Shown: positions 1-13,694, numbered from the stretch's first letter. The stretch is 64,000 bases of DNA from Allium sativum (GCA_030737875.1 CM060924.1:144640197-144704196), one strand, 5' to 3'. The notes: generated from the sequence alone by a model not told the origin. A program made the numbers and translations.

Positions 1-441
1 TCCCTTGATTTACCGAACTTTAAGAATCAAATTAACAACTGTTTTAGTTCTCACACCAGTCACTTGACTGACCTGGAGTTTATTGTTTTAACCTAAACTC
101 TGGGTGCCCCTATTTTCCATACGGGTAGCTAGTAGTTTTGGCTTTGCAGATTTATATTCACAGGATCCTGATTTACAGCTGAAGCGATATTCAGAAAGCT
201 CTGTATCCGTGTGTTACTTTCAGTTGTGTTTTGTATTGTTTTTCCGCTGCTATGTATTTTAATGTAATTTAAATCTATGATATTTATCAAATGTATGTTA
301 TACATTCGTACTCTGTTATATTCTTGTATTCTGATGGAATTGTTGTAATAAGCAATGAAATGTTCTTCTGTTTGTGTTCTGATTCGTCTTGTCCTTAAAG
401 CAATTCGTTCTTTCCTTCACGAGGAAGTTCGGGTCGTTTCA
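1..441 (+). mobile_element. 3' end of the 5' LTR of element X (giant-LTR, coding-free gypsy-type element)
   Basis: This stretch matches 17423-17871, the end of the other X LTR, at roughly 94-95 percent by eye. It ends in gggtcgtttca and is followed by a primer-binding-site-like sequence, as expected at the end of a 5' LTR. It contains the hairpin run described in the findings (71-125) and the tttccgctgc motif at 241-250, which other LTRs in this window share. The rest of this LTR lies upstream of the window. The short frame at 355-576 crosses the LTR end and is not credible as a gene. Confidence 0.85.
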
Positions 442-443
442 GT

Positions 444-455
444 TAGTATCAGAGC
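444..455 (+). promoter_or_regulatory. Primer binding site of element X (initiator Met tRNA type, one mismatch)
   Basis: The sequence is tagtatcagagc, against tggtatcagagc expected for the complement of the initiator methionine tRNA 3' end. It lies two bases after the LTR end, the usual spacing. The substitution suggests the copy has decayed. Confidence 0.8.
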
Positions 456-1446
456 TTTGGTTTACAGAGCTCGGAGAACAAGGCAAATTAGAACCATACG
501 AAAGAATTCATCAGAGATTGGACTAGTAATATCCAATAAGAATGACTCGTTAGGGATAGGATCAGTAGTATCCTAGAACGATTGTGAAGAGTATATTTTT
601 AAAATGAAAACAATTTTTGTTTTGAAAATTTAAACCTTATGATACGTATTTGAATATGTTATTTGTATTGAATTTGGACAATCCAATATATAAAGATTTT
701 ACATATACGCCTTGCAAACGTGTATTTGAAGTTTTAATATACTAGATAGATATAGAATCACACTCTAGTCGCTCGGAGATGGTTCTGATGATGGCATGTC
801 ATCATCATCAATTGTGTTCGAATTCGAAAGTGGGATATCTATATGATTCCAATTGACTGGTGTGAGAACCAAAACTAGATAGGGTTTATTGTTGTGATTT
901 GGCATCAAAAATATGATCTTTGATTGTATATCAAAATTATGTGTTTGAAATGATAATCAACTAATTGGTTGATGATTGTGTTGTGTGATTATTTATTTAA
1001 ACCATTATGTGAAAGAACGGTACATATAACCAAATTGTATCAAAATATAGAACTGAATTGAAAATTGTTTGAAATTGCATGTATATCCATTGAACAGGTC
1101 ATAACAAGGAGGCTAGAGAGGAGGAATAAAATTGTATGCCCGACAAATAGGTACATGTTTACAAATTTATTGGGTTTGGATGATTTTATGAGCCGATTGG
1201 CTGGCCGCTTGGCTTTTTCTTTTTGAGATTAGAGGGCATGTGTGACGGTTTGGTGATTTTCCCGGTGCTCCCGTACAAAGGAGGTTACGGCGAATTTTTT
1301 CGAAAATTTAAGGTGTTAGCAAAAATTTTGAAGAATTGGAATTTTTTTAGAAACTGAAAAGTTGAAGAATGAAAGCCAAACTGAAAGTTGAGTTGATTAG
1401 TTAAACAACTTTCAGCTCCGTTCCTTTTCAAGGAAGAAAAGATTTT

Positions 1447-1459
1447 AAGTGGGGGAGAT
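1447..1459 (+). promoter_or_regulatory. Polypurine tract of element X
   Basis: The purine run aagtgggggaga(t) directly precedes the LTR start at 1460. It is the expected primer for plus-strand DNA synthesis. It is preceded by the inverted repeat ttcctt/aaggaa, which takes the place of the aatttc/gaaatt hairpin found before the tracts of the other families. Confidence 0.75.
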
Positions 1460-2434
1460 TCCAACAACCCGGAAAATCAGAACCAATTTAAAATTTTTAT
1501 TTTGGCAATTTTAATGAATTTTGAATACTTAAAATGATTTATTTTAAATAATGACACTAGAAATTTATTTTGAATAGAATTAGGACGTATAAATTTATTT
1601 GAATCGACGCTAGAATATAAATATTTATTTTAATTATAAAATAAATTGGAAATGGCGCAGTAGTTTGAAAATCCAATTTCAAAGTTCAAATAAATGTTCA
1701 GGATTCAAAATAAACCGGATTTTAGCAAAACCAAAAATATTAAAATCTATTTGAAAATATCTTTCCAACGAATCCGAAAAATTGAAACTTCATAGCGGGA
1801 ATAAAAAGTTATGCCCAGTTGAAAATTCAGAATAGTCGCTGTGGAAATATAGCCCTTAAAAATAGCCATTTTGCAAACGACCTCCGTTTTCGACGAAACC
1901 ATTTTTGTTGGATCCAGTATGTCAAATTATTGCTAGATTCCAAAATTCATAATTTTCGAAATCAATATGTGAGCGTGGCAAAAAAAATGTGTTTTAACAA
2001 TTTTAGTTAATTTGGATCGACCAGGAAATGGCCATTTTTCAAACGGTCTCCAAATGCGACGAAATTAGTTTTGCTAGGACCGTATCATCTAAACATAGCC
2101 AGATTTATGTTTCTGGAATTTTTGGGGTCCGTATGTGGCCCTAGTAAATTGAAATGTACATTTAAAATTCAAAGTATAGATTTATATTTTAATTTTGAAG
2201 AAAACTAATTGAAATGATAGAATTGGCCTACGGGACATATCCCATTGTGTTTGGAATGGGGGCAATTAGCTAGGGGCGACAATCGTTGGGTTCGATTTGA
2301 AGTTTGAATGGAAAATTAACTTCATAGAATTCAAAATTAAAATAAATAATGAATAATTATATTAAAAAACCCTTACCTCTCTTTCTCTCCTTCATGTCAA
2401 CTGCATTCATTAATTAAAAAAAAGAAATCCCAGA

Positions 2435-2720
2435 TTGATCGAACGATCGAATCACAACCCCCCTTCACCGCCTGCGCCACCGCCGGGGGGCCCCGTCGCC
2501 GCTCCACCTCCCCACGCCACCCTCCGATCACCTCCCCCTTCTCCTTCCCTATCCATCTCCTCTTCGAAAGTGACGAGCGCCACAACCCTCAAACCCAACG
2601 CCTCAGGCCTACGCCATCTTGCCGCCAACCGCCTGAGCCCGACTGCGTCACCTCTCTTGCCTAACGCCACTACTAGTCAGCCCCGCGCACTAGCAAGCAC
2701 ACATCCCCTTTTCTCCGCCA
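2435..2720. other. GC-rich island inside the AT-rich X LTR
   Basis: The sequence changes abruptly from AT-rich to C-rich with runs of cccc and ccg. It could be read as a proline-rich frame on the plus strand (2435-2800), but that frame has low complexity and no recognisable family. LTRs of A (21060-21320), X' (61370-61480) and B have comparable islands at similar places. A leader or regulatory role is more likely than protein coding. Confidence 0.5.
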
Positions 2721-5700
2721 AATTTAAAACCCTAAGAATCGGTATTTTTTTATTTTATTTTATTTCGATTTCTTACCTTTTTATTAGGATTAAAGTTTAG
2801 ATTTTTGTTAGGATTAAGGTTTACATTTTTAACAGGATAAAGTTTGAATTTTTTTTTATGATAAAGTAGGATTCTAATATGATGAAGACATGATTTTTAA
2901 ATATAGGAAAACTATGATTTTTATATTATAGAGATAATAAAAATATGATTTTTATATTATAGAGATAATAAAAATATGATTTTTATGTTGCAAAGGTACA
3001 ATTTTTAAATATATAAAAACTCGATTTCTATATATGAAGTGGCGATGTAAAAGTTGGATTTTTATTAGGAAGTTAAAGAAATAAAAATATTATCTTTATA
3101 ATGTAAACATCGTGTTAAAGATGTGTTTTTACACATATGGTTTTGAAGTAAAAATATAATTTTTGGAGAAGTAAAAATATAATTTTTAGAATTGAAATAA
3201 AAATGTGATTTTTTTTTACTATGAACAGCGTAAAGAAGACTGCGTTGGAATTTTGAACAGAATCCAAACCATCGTCCTTTAAAGAATAGCGGAGTGGATC
3301 CCAAAGGTGAGAACTTCTCACTTTAATTTTATTTTTTAGTTAAAATATATACTAGGATGCAGACGGTGCTTAGCAGCAACCGACACCCACAAACCATGGA
3401 CGACTTGTTTGTTTGTTTGATTGTGTTGTGAAAATTGTTTGTGATTTGAAATGAAATAAATAAAATATTCATGTCTTGAAATAAATATTTTTTAGTTAAA
3501 AATATAATTTTTAACGTGTATATGAATAAAATAAATATTCATAAACAAATTGGACGATTAGTTTTTGTACACACATTTGACTGATATTGATTGGGACGAT
3601 ATATTTTACATATCGCACAACTGCACAAATAAATCTATGTTTGTTGTTTGAAAACCCCACATGGGTATTGGGATGATATAACATACAATTGTCCCAATAA
3701 TTAGTTGTATGTCAATCGATTGGTTGACAGACTGTTATAAGCGTAAAACATTTATATTTGATGCGTATGCAGTGTAGAATGCACTTTGGATGATGGTCAA
3801 ATTGTTTATCATTGTTATTCTATACATGTGTTGTATGAAATCCATATAGATAAAATTATATGGTAATTGACTGTGTCTGATTCCATTTCAGAATGAATGA
3901 ATATTTTAAAATAAAGAATATTTTAAAATAATATTCAGAAAAGGATCAAAATCTAATTTTGGTGTCCGATTTGGGATGGACATGAATATATTTAAATATA
4001 TGAAGCCGTGTCGATTAGATTAACGCCATTTTGAGGTAAACGTTATTTATATCGATTTTATTCATTTCTATAATGAATATAGAAAAGGAATTGATTACAA
4101 AATCTAATGTTTTGAAAATACTATCATTTATATATCGATGATATGAAATATTCAATTTTGATTGGAAATTGAATATAAAGTTGAAATCATTTTGAAAACG
4201 AATTTAAAATGATTTATAAAATATGTTTTAAAAGAAAACCAACGAAATATATATAATATATATAATGGCCTGAATAGAACTCGTCGCGCCGTGGCAGTTC
4301 GCGAATTTCGACCATTGACTTCGAACGAACATTACGGGAGATCCGACCGTCGGATTCTCCTAAAACGGAACCGTTGGGTTTGTATCGAAAAGAGCTTTCC
4401 AATGAATATGAGAAATTTGAAATCTAACGGTTGGATTTGGAATTATGTCCAAATAAAATTTGGAAAAGGTTGCAATAAGTATAGTTCGATGACCGTTTAT
4501 GGAAATCGACTGTACAGGCCTTGATAAATATAATAAAAATATCAATAATTTGTGTAAAATCTTAATAAATGATTTGGAAAGAACTGGGCTAAAAAATCCA
4601 TATTTGAAAAGATAAAAAGATATTTTTATCGAAATGAACTATTTATGAACTAGAATTATAATCCAATTCCTTTAAATAAATAAATTGGATTTGAAATGGT
4701 TTTAAAAATAACCAGAATTTCCAATATATGAATTGGAATGGATTTGAATCAAAATTATCTTTGAAATATTTCGATATTGGATTCCGTGATTATACGGACA
4801 TCGTGGAGGAATTTGGAAGATATATATGTCGTTATTCCAATACGATATCTGTTGATTTCAGAATTTGATATTGAATATAAGCCGATATATTTTCTATTTG
4901 GAGCCTTGTATTTAATATCAAATGGATTTTTGGGTTTATCGTGAATGGTGTTTTAAATAACACTTGTTCTTTAGCCCGATTAACAATGGAATGTGATTTT
5001 GGGTTTGTTGTGAATGGTGTCTTAAATAACACTGTTCTTGAACCCTGTTTGAATGGAATAAATCTTTCAATCAAGATTTGAAGAAGAATTACCAATTAAT
5101 TAACATTTAATTGGAACTTAGAATGGAATGTGAATTGGGTTTATTGTGAACGCTGTTTTTAACGACATTCGTTCATTAACCCGATTTACAGTGAAATGTG
5201 ATTTGGAATTTATAAATCTTTATATTAAGATTTAACAGGAATTTTCCAAAGTAAAGTTTTCCAATTTAATATATTAAATTGGAATTGAATGGAATTTGAT
5301 TTGGTAATAATTGAAATGAGATTTTGTGGAGGAAGACTGTTAATACATATGGAATTTAAAAGGCTTTGTCGTTATTCCATTTATATTATTAGTCGGATAT
5401 AGAAATTGATATCGATTATATATTGATTTGTTTCTCCGTGAAAATTCCATAATTAATGGAATGTGATTTGGGTTTATCGTGAAGCGCGTTTTAAATGACA
5501 TTGGTTCTTTAACCCAGTTAAAGATTAGATTAATTTCTTAGCTTAAAATAATCATTAATATTGATTTTTAGGAATACTAAAACTAAGAGGAGTTTTAATG
5601 AATCTTTAATTAGATTGAAATGTGAATTGATAATTTAAATTATCAAATTTGGAAAATGATCGAGAATGGAGTATCGCCAGTTTTTCTCCTAGCGATAGTT

Positions 5701-6269
5701 AGATCTTTAATTAGATTTGAATGGGAAATGGTAATTAAATTTACCAATAACACCGTGGTGTTAGTTATGGGGCAATACTAGTTTGTCTCCATGGGATGAA
5801 TAGGTTGGGATTGGGAAATTAAATAAATGGTTACTTCGGTAAGGTGCGTTAATCCCGACTAGTTTGGAAAACCTTAATATGGTTTGAATGATATCCAAAG
5901 GAAGATTAAAGGATAAATTTTAAAGAATTTGTATTTGATAAAATTAATGGGAACAAATCCCTAAAGATGTGAATATTTAAATAAAAGAATATCCAAAATT
6001 GGAATGATGCGTATGTTGTGTTTTATAGCACTTGTTTATAATATACGCGAGTTATTTAGAAAGGTCTGGTTTATACCCATTCTGAATAACTGATTCGACG
6101 ATATGTCGACGATGAAGATGGTGGTTAGAGACCGGAGGTCTTCACATCGTTTGGATTATTAATGAAGTCTTGATTGGGCTGTACACCCAAGAAGAGGTAA
6201 TAAGTGGTGATCGTCCAGACGTACTTGGAGATCGACGGATATGCGAGGGCCTCTCTCCTGTATTGGACA

Positions 6270-6274
6270 TACGG
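6270..6274. repeat. Target-site duplication of B1, left copy (tacgg)
   Basis: This identical 5-bp sequence is repeated at 16375-16379 on the far side of B1, as expected for retroviral-type integration. Confidence 0.95.
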
Positions 6275-8954
6275 TGTGACGGCCCGCCTCGCACCAGCCT
6301 GCATTTCCTCCAAGAGTGCGCTGTACACATGCCCGACTAGCACAAGACGGTCGTCAGAAGAAAGGAAAGAAAAGAATGAACTAATCAAAGAACCTGTAGA
6401 ATGTCTCACAGCGCATGGGATAAAATATAATAATAACATACTTGACATAAAACAGGCGAGACAGTGCATAAGCTGATAACTAATAATCAATGTCAACATC
6501 AAAGCAGCGGAAATCCATATACAGCTTATTACAACTTTCCAAATTTACTGTCTCTAATAAAAAGAAAGCTAAAATAGAAGATACACCAACAATGCCCAAG
6601 CAGTGATCTTCAACAACACAGGGAGAATATTATGTATATAGTACGTGGAAGCCTCCTGCTCGTCTCCGGACCATCTACCCGTGCATCACCGGCTAACCTG
6701 TCTCTAGTCTGCTCGTGTGAGCACCCAGAGTAATAAGAAGAGACATAAAACTCTGGGTCAGACATAAAGCCTGGTATGAGCGATAAGCATCTAAACAGAG
6801 TAATAACAGGTATACTAAACCATACCTGAACCTGGACCTGCAACCAAAGAGTTAGTACCACATACCGTACAATACTCCAAGGTGCCATAACAAATAGTGT
6901 AAGAATATGGGGTTGGGGTGTGCATGTCACAATGATAGCAAACAAATCATCCATAGCAACCATCCTCACATCTCTCACTCAGTGCGTAAAGCGTACGACA
7001 TCTACCACTTTGGAACACTAGACAAACTGAGGCAACGACGAATCCCGACTTGTAGAAACCCTGCTATGACCAAGCCAAACACTTGGAGTCATGACCAAAC
7101 ATTTCAATGACCCACTTCATTGGTCGTAGCCCTTGGTTCTACCAATGCCGTAATGGCCCTGAATCCGCCTTCGTACCTCCTACCATAGTGGTCCAAAGCT
7201 ATAGGTGTCGATAACTCCTTAGCACGCGTCCCGCAGCAAAGCCCAATCATGAAGTGAACTCGTTGATTCCCATCTGAATCTTAAGCTCTAACTTCTCATT
7301 TGGACTTCCTTTGCATCTCGGGTTTGGTCGAATTGGAGTGGGTCTTCAGAAAAGTTGTCGTGCAGTAGCAACTCTAGAATTTGGTTCGGTTCAGTCACCC
7401 ATGCTCGGTTCAGTTCGGTCACCCATGCTCGGTTCGGTTCGGTCACCCATGCTCGGTTCGGTTCGGAGTGCCACCTTCCTCTGGGTTCGGATCCTTCTCC
7501 TTGTCTTCTTTCATTCGATTCGGGTCGGGCACTTCGCTCCGGGTCGGGTCAGGGTCTTCCTCCAGGTCGGGTCGGGTGTCCTTCCCTCCAGCGCTCCAAT
7601 CCCTAGCTTATTTCTTCACGTATTCCGATCCGACCCCTCCTTGCCATCTGATCCGCGTGGCTTCCCCTCCTGCTTCTCCCGAGTGTTTGCTTCCGATCCG
7701 AGCCCTGCATCTCCATATCGATCCGATCTGGCCTCCAATCACTCTCCCGATCCGATCCGCTCCGCTCCTTAGCTTACTCCGATCCGATCCCCTTGTCCAC
7801 CCCAACTCTAAGTGAACAGCCTTCCTTTTTGCCAAGCCTTCTCCAGCGACAAGTTCCAATCCAGTTCGAATCTCCTTGGTCAGTTCACAAATCCGATCCG
7901 ACCCCCTTTCTCCGATCCGAACCGGTTCGGAACCTGCACACTTCTGAAACTTTCCAGCGAGCTTTCTACGCCGTTCGACGACGTTTTCGAACAACTTAAC
8001 TATTCTAATCAATCATGAAACATACCATAGAGTCATAGCAACATGTAATAGCAACCACAAACAGCAAACAACAATTTAAATGAATCAAAATGAATCAAAA
8101 GTGGCTAAAACCTCACATTTTCCTATAATCCTTCTTAATCATGTTTAAGCATACGATTAGCAAAACACATCGAAATTAACCCAAATTTCTAACAGAGCCT
8201 TAAAACATTATTTTAGAATTTTAAGAATTTTTCCAGAATTTATTTACGTATAAATTCGCTAATCTTCACTAATTACCCCTAATCACCGTAATTAGTGCAA
8301 AAACTATGCAAATCACTCACCTTGGCCACAAATGAAATTCTCAGAACTGAAACTCCTCTGATTTGGGGCGAATACTGATGTCTAACAGCGGCTCCAACCT
8401 TGCTTTGGTGCTTTTTCTCCTTAATTTGGTGTTGCTAAGCCTAATCTTCAATTAGAGAGTGATTTGGGGTGTTTTAGATGTAGGAAGCCATTACTAAGGT
8501 TTCAAGGAGGTTTGTGGCGGCTCAAAACTGAAATGAAAGTGATAACCTAACCCTAATCAGACCTCCTATACCTCTAAACCCGAAATTCCCCTTGGGCCTA
8601 GCTGCTAATTACCCGCTTAAGCCCAATTAAGATGTCTTTCACCATCTGAAACTTGTTTCAGCCATATCTCCCAAACGGTAAGTCCGTTTGGCTAATGTGA
8701 CCACTCTACGGAAAGAGAAACCATCATCCGAAGCCAATGGAAGTGGTTTCAGGTCAAAATTCCTTTCCAGTCAAAAGTTATGGCCAAAACAGTGCCAACT
8801 AGGGGTAAAATGGTCATTTAAAAATCAGGAAAAATCATGAACATGGGAAATGACCCCAATAGTCGTCTCCCAAAGTTACATGACCATACGATTTCGTATG
8901 TGAAAGAAATAAATATTCTACGATCCTACGATGCGTAGAATGCGGGTCGTTACA
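6275..8954 (-). mobile_element. 3' LTR of B1
   Basis: It reads TGTAACGACCC to CCGTCACA on the minus strand and is identical to 13695-16374 except for one base. It holds hairpins (6721-6768), a GC-rich zone with cggatcgg-type repeats (7380-7930) and candidate splice signals (8320 donor, 6838 acceptor). Several frames of 70-150 codons inside it repeat identically in the other LTR and come from low-complexity repeats, so they are not genes. Confidence 0.97.
7380..7482. repeat. Short tandem repeat in the B1 LTR
   Basis: About four imperfect copies of a 24-bp unit of the type ggttcggtcacccatgctc. The same array is present in the other LTR at 14800-14902. The B2 LTR carries a different expanded unit at the equivalent place (ggatcggatcgaggaggac), so this zone evolves quickly by repeat expansion. 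Confidence 0.85.
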
Positions 8955-8970
8955 CTCTCCCCCCCTTAAG
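8955..8970 (-). promoter_or_regulatory. Polypurine tract of B1
   Basis: On the minus strand it reads cttaaggggggggagag-type purines directly before the 3' LTR. The inverted repeat aatttc/gaaatt (8972-8989) lies just upstream of it. Confidence 0.9.
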
Positions 8971-9113
8971 AAATTTCGTCCCCGAAATTCCTTAACCCAA
9001 AACATACAAAGGATCCCGCATGCCTAACAACCACATATAACAAAAATCAAACATGCACAACAAGCAAACAAGCCTATCCTAGCATGCGGAAAAACTAAAT
9101 CGGAGTCAAAATC

Positions 9114-12100
9114 TTACCAGGCAAAGAGTTCAGGATAAGTCTTCCTAATGTTCTCCTCTGTCTCCCAAGTACAATCATTCTCGTCCTCGCCCCACCGAAC
9201 CTTGACTAGTTTCACCGCCTTCCTTCGAAGTTGCTTCGTGTCGTGCTCGACAATACGGGCCGGCTTGCGGTTCCCAACCGCCTCGGGTTCTACTTCGAAG
9301 TCCTCCAACTGATCAGGTGAAATAGTCATATCTGAGTCGTGAACGAACTTCCTTAGTTGGGAAACATGAAATACGTTATGAACTCCCGCCATCTTCTTCG
9401 GTAAGTCAATTCTATATGCCAAATTCCCGACTAATTCAAGAACATGGAATGGGCCAACAAACCTTGGTGCCAACTTGCCTCTCCTGCCAAATCGTATTAC
9501 GCTCTTCAACGGAGAAATCTTGACAAACACCAAGTCGCCAACGGAGAATTTTAAGTCTCTTCTCCTATTATCAGCATAACTCTTCTGCCTATCCTGGGCA
9601 GCCTTCATTCGTTGTTGAATGACCTTGATCTTATCCGACGTTTCTCTCACCACCTCTGGTCCAAGCATAAACTTCTCGCCAGTCTCTATCCAACATGATG
9701 GTGAGTGACACGGTCTTCCGTATAAAGCTTCAAACGGAGCCATACCGATACTGGATTGGTAACTATTATTATATGCAAACTCTACTAGATGCAAATGGTC
9801 AACCCATGATCCACCAAAGTCCAACATACATGCCCTCAAGAGATCTTCCAAAATACGATTCACCCTTTCCGTCTGACCGTCGGTCTGAGGATGATATGCG
9901 GTACTGAGATGTAACTCTGACCCTAGCGCCTCTTGCAAGCTCTTCCAAAACCCACTAGTAAACAACGGGTCTCGGTCGCTCACAATGCTTTTAGGTACTC
10001 CATGAAATCTCACTACCCACTTCATATACAACTCTGCTAACTTAGCTGCCGTTCTTGTCGATTTGACTGGTATAAACCTTGCACTTTTAGTCAGTCGATC
10101 TACAATTACCCAAATGCTGTCATATCCCGATCTAGTCCTTGGTAAACCATCGATGAAATCCATCGAGACTTGTTCCCATTTCCATTCGGGAATTTCTAAT
10201 GGTTGCAACAACCCACTAGGCTTCTTTTGCTCGGCTTTAACTAGCTGGCAATTCATGCACTTGGATATAAACTTCCCAACGTCTCTTTTCATTCCTTCCC
10301 AGTAGTAAGTCTGCTTCATATCTCGATACATCTTGTTACCACCGGGGTGTATAGTCAGTCTTGAGTGATGACATTCTCTAAGCACTTCGTCTCTCAATCC
10401 ATTGACATTGGGTACAACGAGCTTTCCATTCCTTCTAAGCCATCTATCTTGATCAAGCCCATACTTGCTCACCTCCTCATCGACACCCATCTCTAACTTG
10501 GAGATGATTTCCAATAGGTTAGGATCGTCCCTCTGACTAGAGCCGATCCGCTCAATCAAAGTGGGTCTGATCGTCAAACTCGCTAACATTTCTGGATCCA
10601 ATTCGCACTTTGGTCTGAAATCAAATTCCGCGATAAACTCCAGTTGCTTCCATTCAAGGAACATAGCCCCCAAGCTGGTATGTCTTCTACTCAATGCATC
10701 AGCCACCGCATTGCCCTTTCCTGGTGTGTATGCGATGTCAAAATCATAGGAAGCTAAGAACTCTAACCATCTCTGCTGACGGAGATTTAAATCCTTCTGG
10801 GAGAATAGATACTTTAACGACTTATGATCCGTAAATAGCTCAAACCTTTCTCCCAAGAGATAGTGTCTCCACATCTTTAACGCGAACACGATCGCTGCCA
10901 ATTCTAAATCATGGGTAGGGTATCTTCTCTCGTGCGGTTTCAATTGCCGACTTGCATAAGCTACAACCCTACCGCCTTGCATCAATACAGCACCCAGTCC
11001 GGTACCACAGGCATCCGTGTATACCGTCATCTCTTCATCCCCCTTAGGAATGACTAACACTGGTGCGCTTGTCAACTTGTCCTTTAGGCTTTTGAATGCA
11101 TTCTCGCACCTTTCATCCCAGACAAAAGCTTGATTCTTCTTGGTCAACTGGGTCAATGGTGCTGCTATCTTGGAGAAACCTTGGATAAACTTACGATAAT
11201 ATCCCGCTAACCCCAAGAAACTCCTTACATCTGTTGCATTCTTGGGCGTAGGCCAATCCTGTACCGTAGCCACCTTTGCTGGGTCCACGGCAATACCACT
11301 CTCTGATACAACATGGCCCAAGAACCTCACTTCCCTCTTCCAGAAGTGACACTTAGAAAACTTTGCTTTCAATTGGTGTTTTCTCAACACCTCCATCGCT
11401 ACTCTTAAATGTTCCTTGTGTTCTTCCTCTGTCCTCGAATAGACCAAAATATCATCAACGAACACAAGGACAAACTTATTCAACTGATCTCTGAATACCC
11501 TATTCATAAGATCCACAAAATATGCTGGGGCATTGGTCAGCCCGAATGGCATGACCAACCACTCATAAAAACCAGACGGCGTCCGAAATGCCGTTTTAGC
11601 TATACTCTCAGCTTCCACTCTAAGCTGATGAAAACCTGTCGCGAGATCCAACTGAGAAAATACTCTCGCGCCACTCAACTGATCGAACAAATCATCTATC
11701 CGCGGTAGAGGATACTTGTTCTTCCTCGTCACTTTATTCAACTCGCGGTAGTCTACACACAAACGAAGGGAACCATCCGCCTTGGTAGCAAACACAACTG
11801 GTGCTCCCCATTCAGAAACACTCCTTCTGATAAATCCCTTCTTCAAAAGATCGCTGACTTGCACCTCGAGTTCCCGCTGCTCTCTTGGTGCCATACGACG
11901 AAGTGGCATCACTATAGGCCTGGCATCTTTTACCAAATCAATACGGAACTCAATCTCTCGGTGTGGTGGAAGTCCGGTCACTTCTTCGAAAACATCCGGA
12001 TACTGGCCAACCACGGGCAAACCTGACAACTCACTATGCGGAATGTCGAGGGAGTTTAGAAAACTAGCCAATACCCCCTCACTGGGTAGACCACCAAACA

Positions 12101-13490
12101 CTATCCTCCGCCCATCATCCGCTCTAGCTGTCACCAAAAAGCCCTCACAGTCTACCACCACCCCGTATCTTCGGAGCCAGTCTACTCCCAAAATAATGCC
12201 AAACCCAGTAAAGCCCAAAACAAAGCAATCACAACCAAACATGCATCCATGACTCGATAAGACCACATTACGACAAATCATGCTAAGGCTAGCAGAACCA
12301 CCAATCGGGTTCGTCACTATTAAAGATCTATCGACAATCTCGGGCTCCAATCCCAACCTATCTACCAGGTCACTAGATATGAAAGAACTGGAAGCTCCGG
12401 TATCAAACAAAACTCTAACAGGAACATCATAAACAGAAAGCATACCTTGAATGACGACATTCTTTCCCTTCTCCGCCGCAGTTGGGGCATTCGACGAAGA
12501 AGGAATAGCATTAAGGGCATAAGCTTTCACCATTTGCTTCTCTTTAGGGGGCTGTGGACACTTGTCCTTGTGATGTCCCAATTGGCCACAATTGAAGCAC
12601 TTCCTATCCGCTGGCTTGGCCCGACAATTACTAGCATAATGGCCCTTCTTACCACAGCTGAAGCACTCCACATCTTGCTTATTCTTTTTCTTCTGGCCAT
12701 CCTTAGCCTGATTCTGCTTTCTCTTATTCTGGGAACCACCTTTGCCTCCACCACTAGCTTGTGGCTTTGGCTCATCTGCGGATGTAACCTCAGTCTTCGA
12801 CTTAGGGTAGAGACTTTCTGATCTTAACGCTTTCCCCACAATCGACTCAAACGTCTCATCGATGTGGTTAATAAGCCTTTCCCCTAAGTACTGATCTAAC
12901 CCAGTTATGAATTTCTCATTCTTCTTCTCGGCAGTATCAATAAGAGATAACCCATACTTTGACAGAGTGTCGAATTCCGCAATATAATCAGAAACTGCCC
13001 TTCCATTCTGCTTGAGTTCCAAGAACCTCTTGAACAACACTGACTTCTGGGCCGCTGGAATGAACTTCTCACTAAAGCGAGCCTTGAACTGAACCCAAGT
13101 AATCTGGTCTTCGGGAGTAGCTGCTTTTATAGCATTCCACCAATTCATTGCCCGCCCTTGCAGCTGACGGGACGCTAGCTTTCTCTTCATCGCATCCTCG
13201 ATACCTAAATCCTCGAAGATACGTTCGCAACTATCCAACCAATCTTGAACATCCGTGGCCGACTCCGTTCCGTGGAACGGCTTCCCACCAAGGCTAGTAT
13301 AGTCTTTATTCAGCTTGGCGAAGTCGACCCTCGGCGCCTGCACTATTGGACCACCACCATTTCCGCCATTGGGAGCTGCCCTCTGAACATCCCTAAGCAT
13401 CTCTCTCATGAGGTCTGTAAACATCGCCCTCATGTCAGCAGCATTCCCATTATTGGCTCCCCTACCAACACCTCTAGTATCTCGGCTCAT
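9114..13490 (-). CDS. B1 gag-pol polyprotein (gag, protease, RT, RNase H, integrase, chromodomain)
   Basis: One open frame of 1458 residues encodes everything a chromovirus needs to copy and integrate. I start it at the ATG at 13490 (MSRDTRG). The frame is open further upstream into the 5' LTR, but a related gag in B2 starts at the same place. Domains: gag capsid about 55-225; two CX2CX4HX4C knuckles at 276-289 and 298-311; aspartic protease DTGA at 363-366; RT about 520-720 with FVDD at 677-680; RNase H with D826, E863, D888 and D931; integrase HHCC finger ending C1078/C1081, then D1111, D1172 and E1208 with the standard 35-residue D-E spacing; a GPF/Y-type module about 1341-1364; a chromodomain-like tail about 1407-1456. 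No stop or frameshift interrupts it, and all catalytic residues I can check are present. The product would be processed in virus-like particles; the tail presumably steers integration to chromatin. Confidence 0.97.
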   Translation of the reverse strand: MSRDTRGVGRGANNGNAADMRAMFTDLMREMLRDVQRAAPNGGNGGGPIVQAPRVDFAKLNKDYTSLGGKPFHGTESATDVQDWLDSCERIFEDLGIEDAMKRKLASRQLQGRAMNWWNAIKAATPEDQITWVQFKARFSEKFIPAAQKSVLFKRFLELKQNGRAVSDYIAEFDTLSKYGLSLIDTAEKKNEKFITGLDQYLGERLINHIDETFESIVGKALRSESLYPKSKTEVTSADEPKPQASGGGKGGSQNKRKQNQAKDGQKKKNKQDVECFSCGKKGHYASNCRAKPADRKCFNCGQLGHHKDKCPQPPKEKQMVKAYALNAIPSSSNAPTAAEKGKNVVIQGMLSVYDVPVRVLFDTGASSSFISSDLVDRLGLEPEIVDRSLIVTNPIGGSASLSMICRNVVLSSHGCMFGCDCFVLGFTGFGIILGVDWLRRYGVVVDCEGFLVTARADDGRRIVFGGLPSEGVLASFLNSLDIPHSELSGLPVVGQYPDVFEEVTGLPPHREIEFRIDLVKDARPIVMPLRRMAPREQRELEVQVSDLLKKGFIRRSVSEWGAPVVFATKADGSLRLCVDYRELNKVTRKNKYPLPRIDDLFDQLSGARVFSQLDLATGFHQLRVEAESIAKTAFRTPSGFYEWLVMPFGLTNAPAYFVDLMNRVFRDQLNKFVLVFVDDILVYSRTEEEHKEHLRVAMEVLRKHQLKAKFSKCHFWKREVRFLGHVVSESGIAVDPAKVATVQDWPTPKNATDVRSFLGLAGYYRKFIQGFSKIAAPLTQLTKKNQAFVWDERCENAFKSLKDKLTSAPVLVIPKGDEEMTVYTDACGTGLGAVLMQGGRVVAYASRQLKPHERRYPTHDLELAAIVFALKMWRHYLLGERFELFTDHKSLKYLFSQKDLNLRQQRWLEFLASYDFDIAYTPGKGNAVADALSRRHTSLGAMFLEWKQLEFIAEFDFRPKCELDPEMLASLTIRPTLIERIGSSQRDDPNLLEIISKLEMGVDEEVSKYGLDQDRWLRRNGKLVVPNVNGLRDEVLRECHHSRLTIHPGGNKMYRDMKQTYYWEGMKRDVGKFISKCMNCQLVKAEQKKPSGLLQPLEIPEWKWEQVSMDFIDGLPRTRSGYDSIWVIVDRLTKSARFIPVKSTRTAAKLAELYMKWVVRFHGVPKSIVSDRDPLFTSGFWKSLQEALGSELHLSTAYHPQTDGQTERVNRILEDLLRACMLDFGGSWVDHLHLVEFAYNNSYQSSIGMAPFEALYGRPCHSPSCWIETGEKFMLGPEVVRETSDKIKVIQQRMKAAQDRQKSYADNRRRDLKFSVGDLVFVKISPLKSVIRFGRRGKLAPRFVGPFHVLELVGNLAYRIDLPKKMAGVHNVFHVSQLRKFVHDSDMTISPDQLEDFEVEPEAVGNRKPARIVEHDTKQLRRKAVKLVKVRWGEDENDCTWETEENIRKTYPELFAW

Positions 13491-13680
13491 CGTCAATCTG
13501 AAAAAGGAAATGATTAACGACTCCATAGTGGTGCAAGTGCAGTACGACTTCATCCTTATACTACTAATAGTATATATATATATATAGCTTTTAAAAACCA
13601 AAGTAATCACAAATACGCTCTCTCGTATACGTATATTATCTCTCCCTGATAACTTCCCTAGGCTAACTACGCAACCTAGA

Positions 13681-13692
13681 GCTCTGATACCA
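13681..13692 (-). promoter_or_regulatory. Primer binding site of B1 (initiator Met tRNA)
   Basis: On the minus strand it reads tggtatcagagc, a perfect match to the initiator Met tRNA type, two bases after the 5' LTR end. The leader to the gag start (13491-13680) holds an AT microsatellite at about 13569-13586. Confidence 0.95.
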
Positions 13693-13694
13693 AG

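Larger units (their letters stand above)
442..1459 (+). mobile_element. Internal domain of element X, non-coding (LARD-like)
   Basis: About 1.0 kb separates the primer site from the polypurine tract. I find no gag, protease, RT, RNase H or integrase similarity on either strand, and no frame longer than about 70 codons. The leader (500-580) holds two imperfect copies of a roughly 35-bp unit with a core like agtaatatcc; the same unit pair recurs in X' at 58760-58830. That fits a large retrotransposon derivative (LARD) mobilised in trans. Deletion of a former coding region cannot be excluded. Confidence 0.65.
1460..6274 (+). mobile_element. 3' LTR of element X, first part (interrupted by B1)
   Basis: The LTR begins tccaacaacccgg, the decayed counterpart of tgcaacaatctgg at the X' 3' LTR start (60369). 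It runs to the B1 insertion and resumes at 16380. The two parts total about 6.3 kb, very long for a plant LTR. It is AT-rich apart from a GC-rich island at 2435-2720. Homology to X' is visible in several places, for example the gggtttatcgtgaatggtgt motifs at 4930-5180 against 63210-63240. Short frames inside it, such as 2435-2800, 3065-3321, 4214-4545 and 4832-5095, show no protein family similarity and I do not call them genes. Confidence 0.75.

Noticed and set aside
2435..2800. Proline-rich 121-codon frame that could be a host gene fragment
   Set aside because: It is low complexity, has no family motif, and overlaps open frames on the other strand. Similar GC islands occur in other LTRs.
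6125..6502. A 125-codon minus-strand frame at the left B1 junction
   Set aside because: It spans the X LTR/B1 boundary and is a chance frame.
7311..8018. Frames of 70-150 codons on both strands, repeated exactly at 14731-15438
   Set aside because: They lie inside B1 LTRs and are produced by low-complexity ggttcgg/gatccg repeats. Identity between copies reflects LTR identity, not coding selection.
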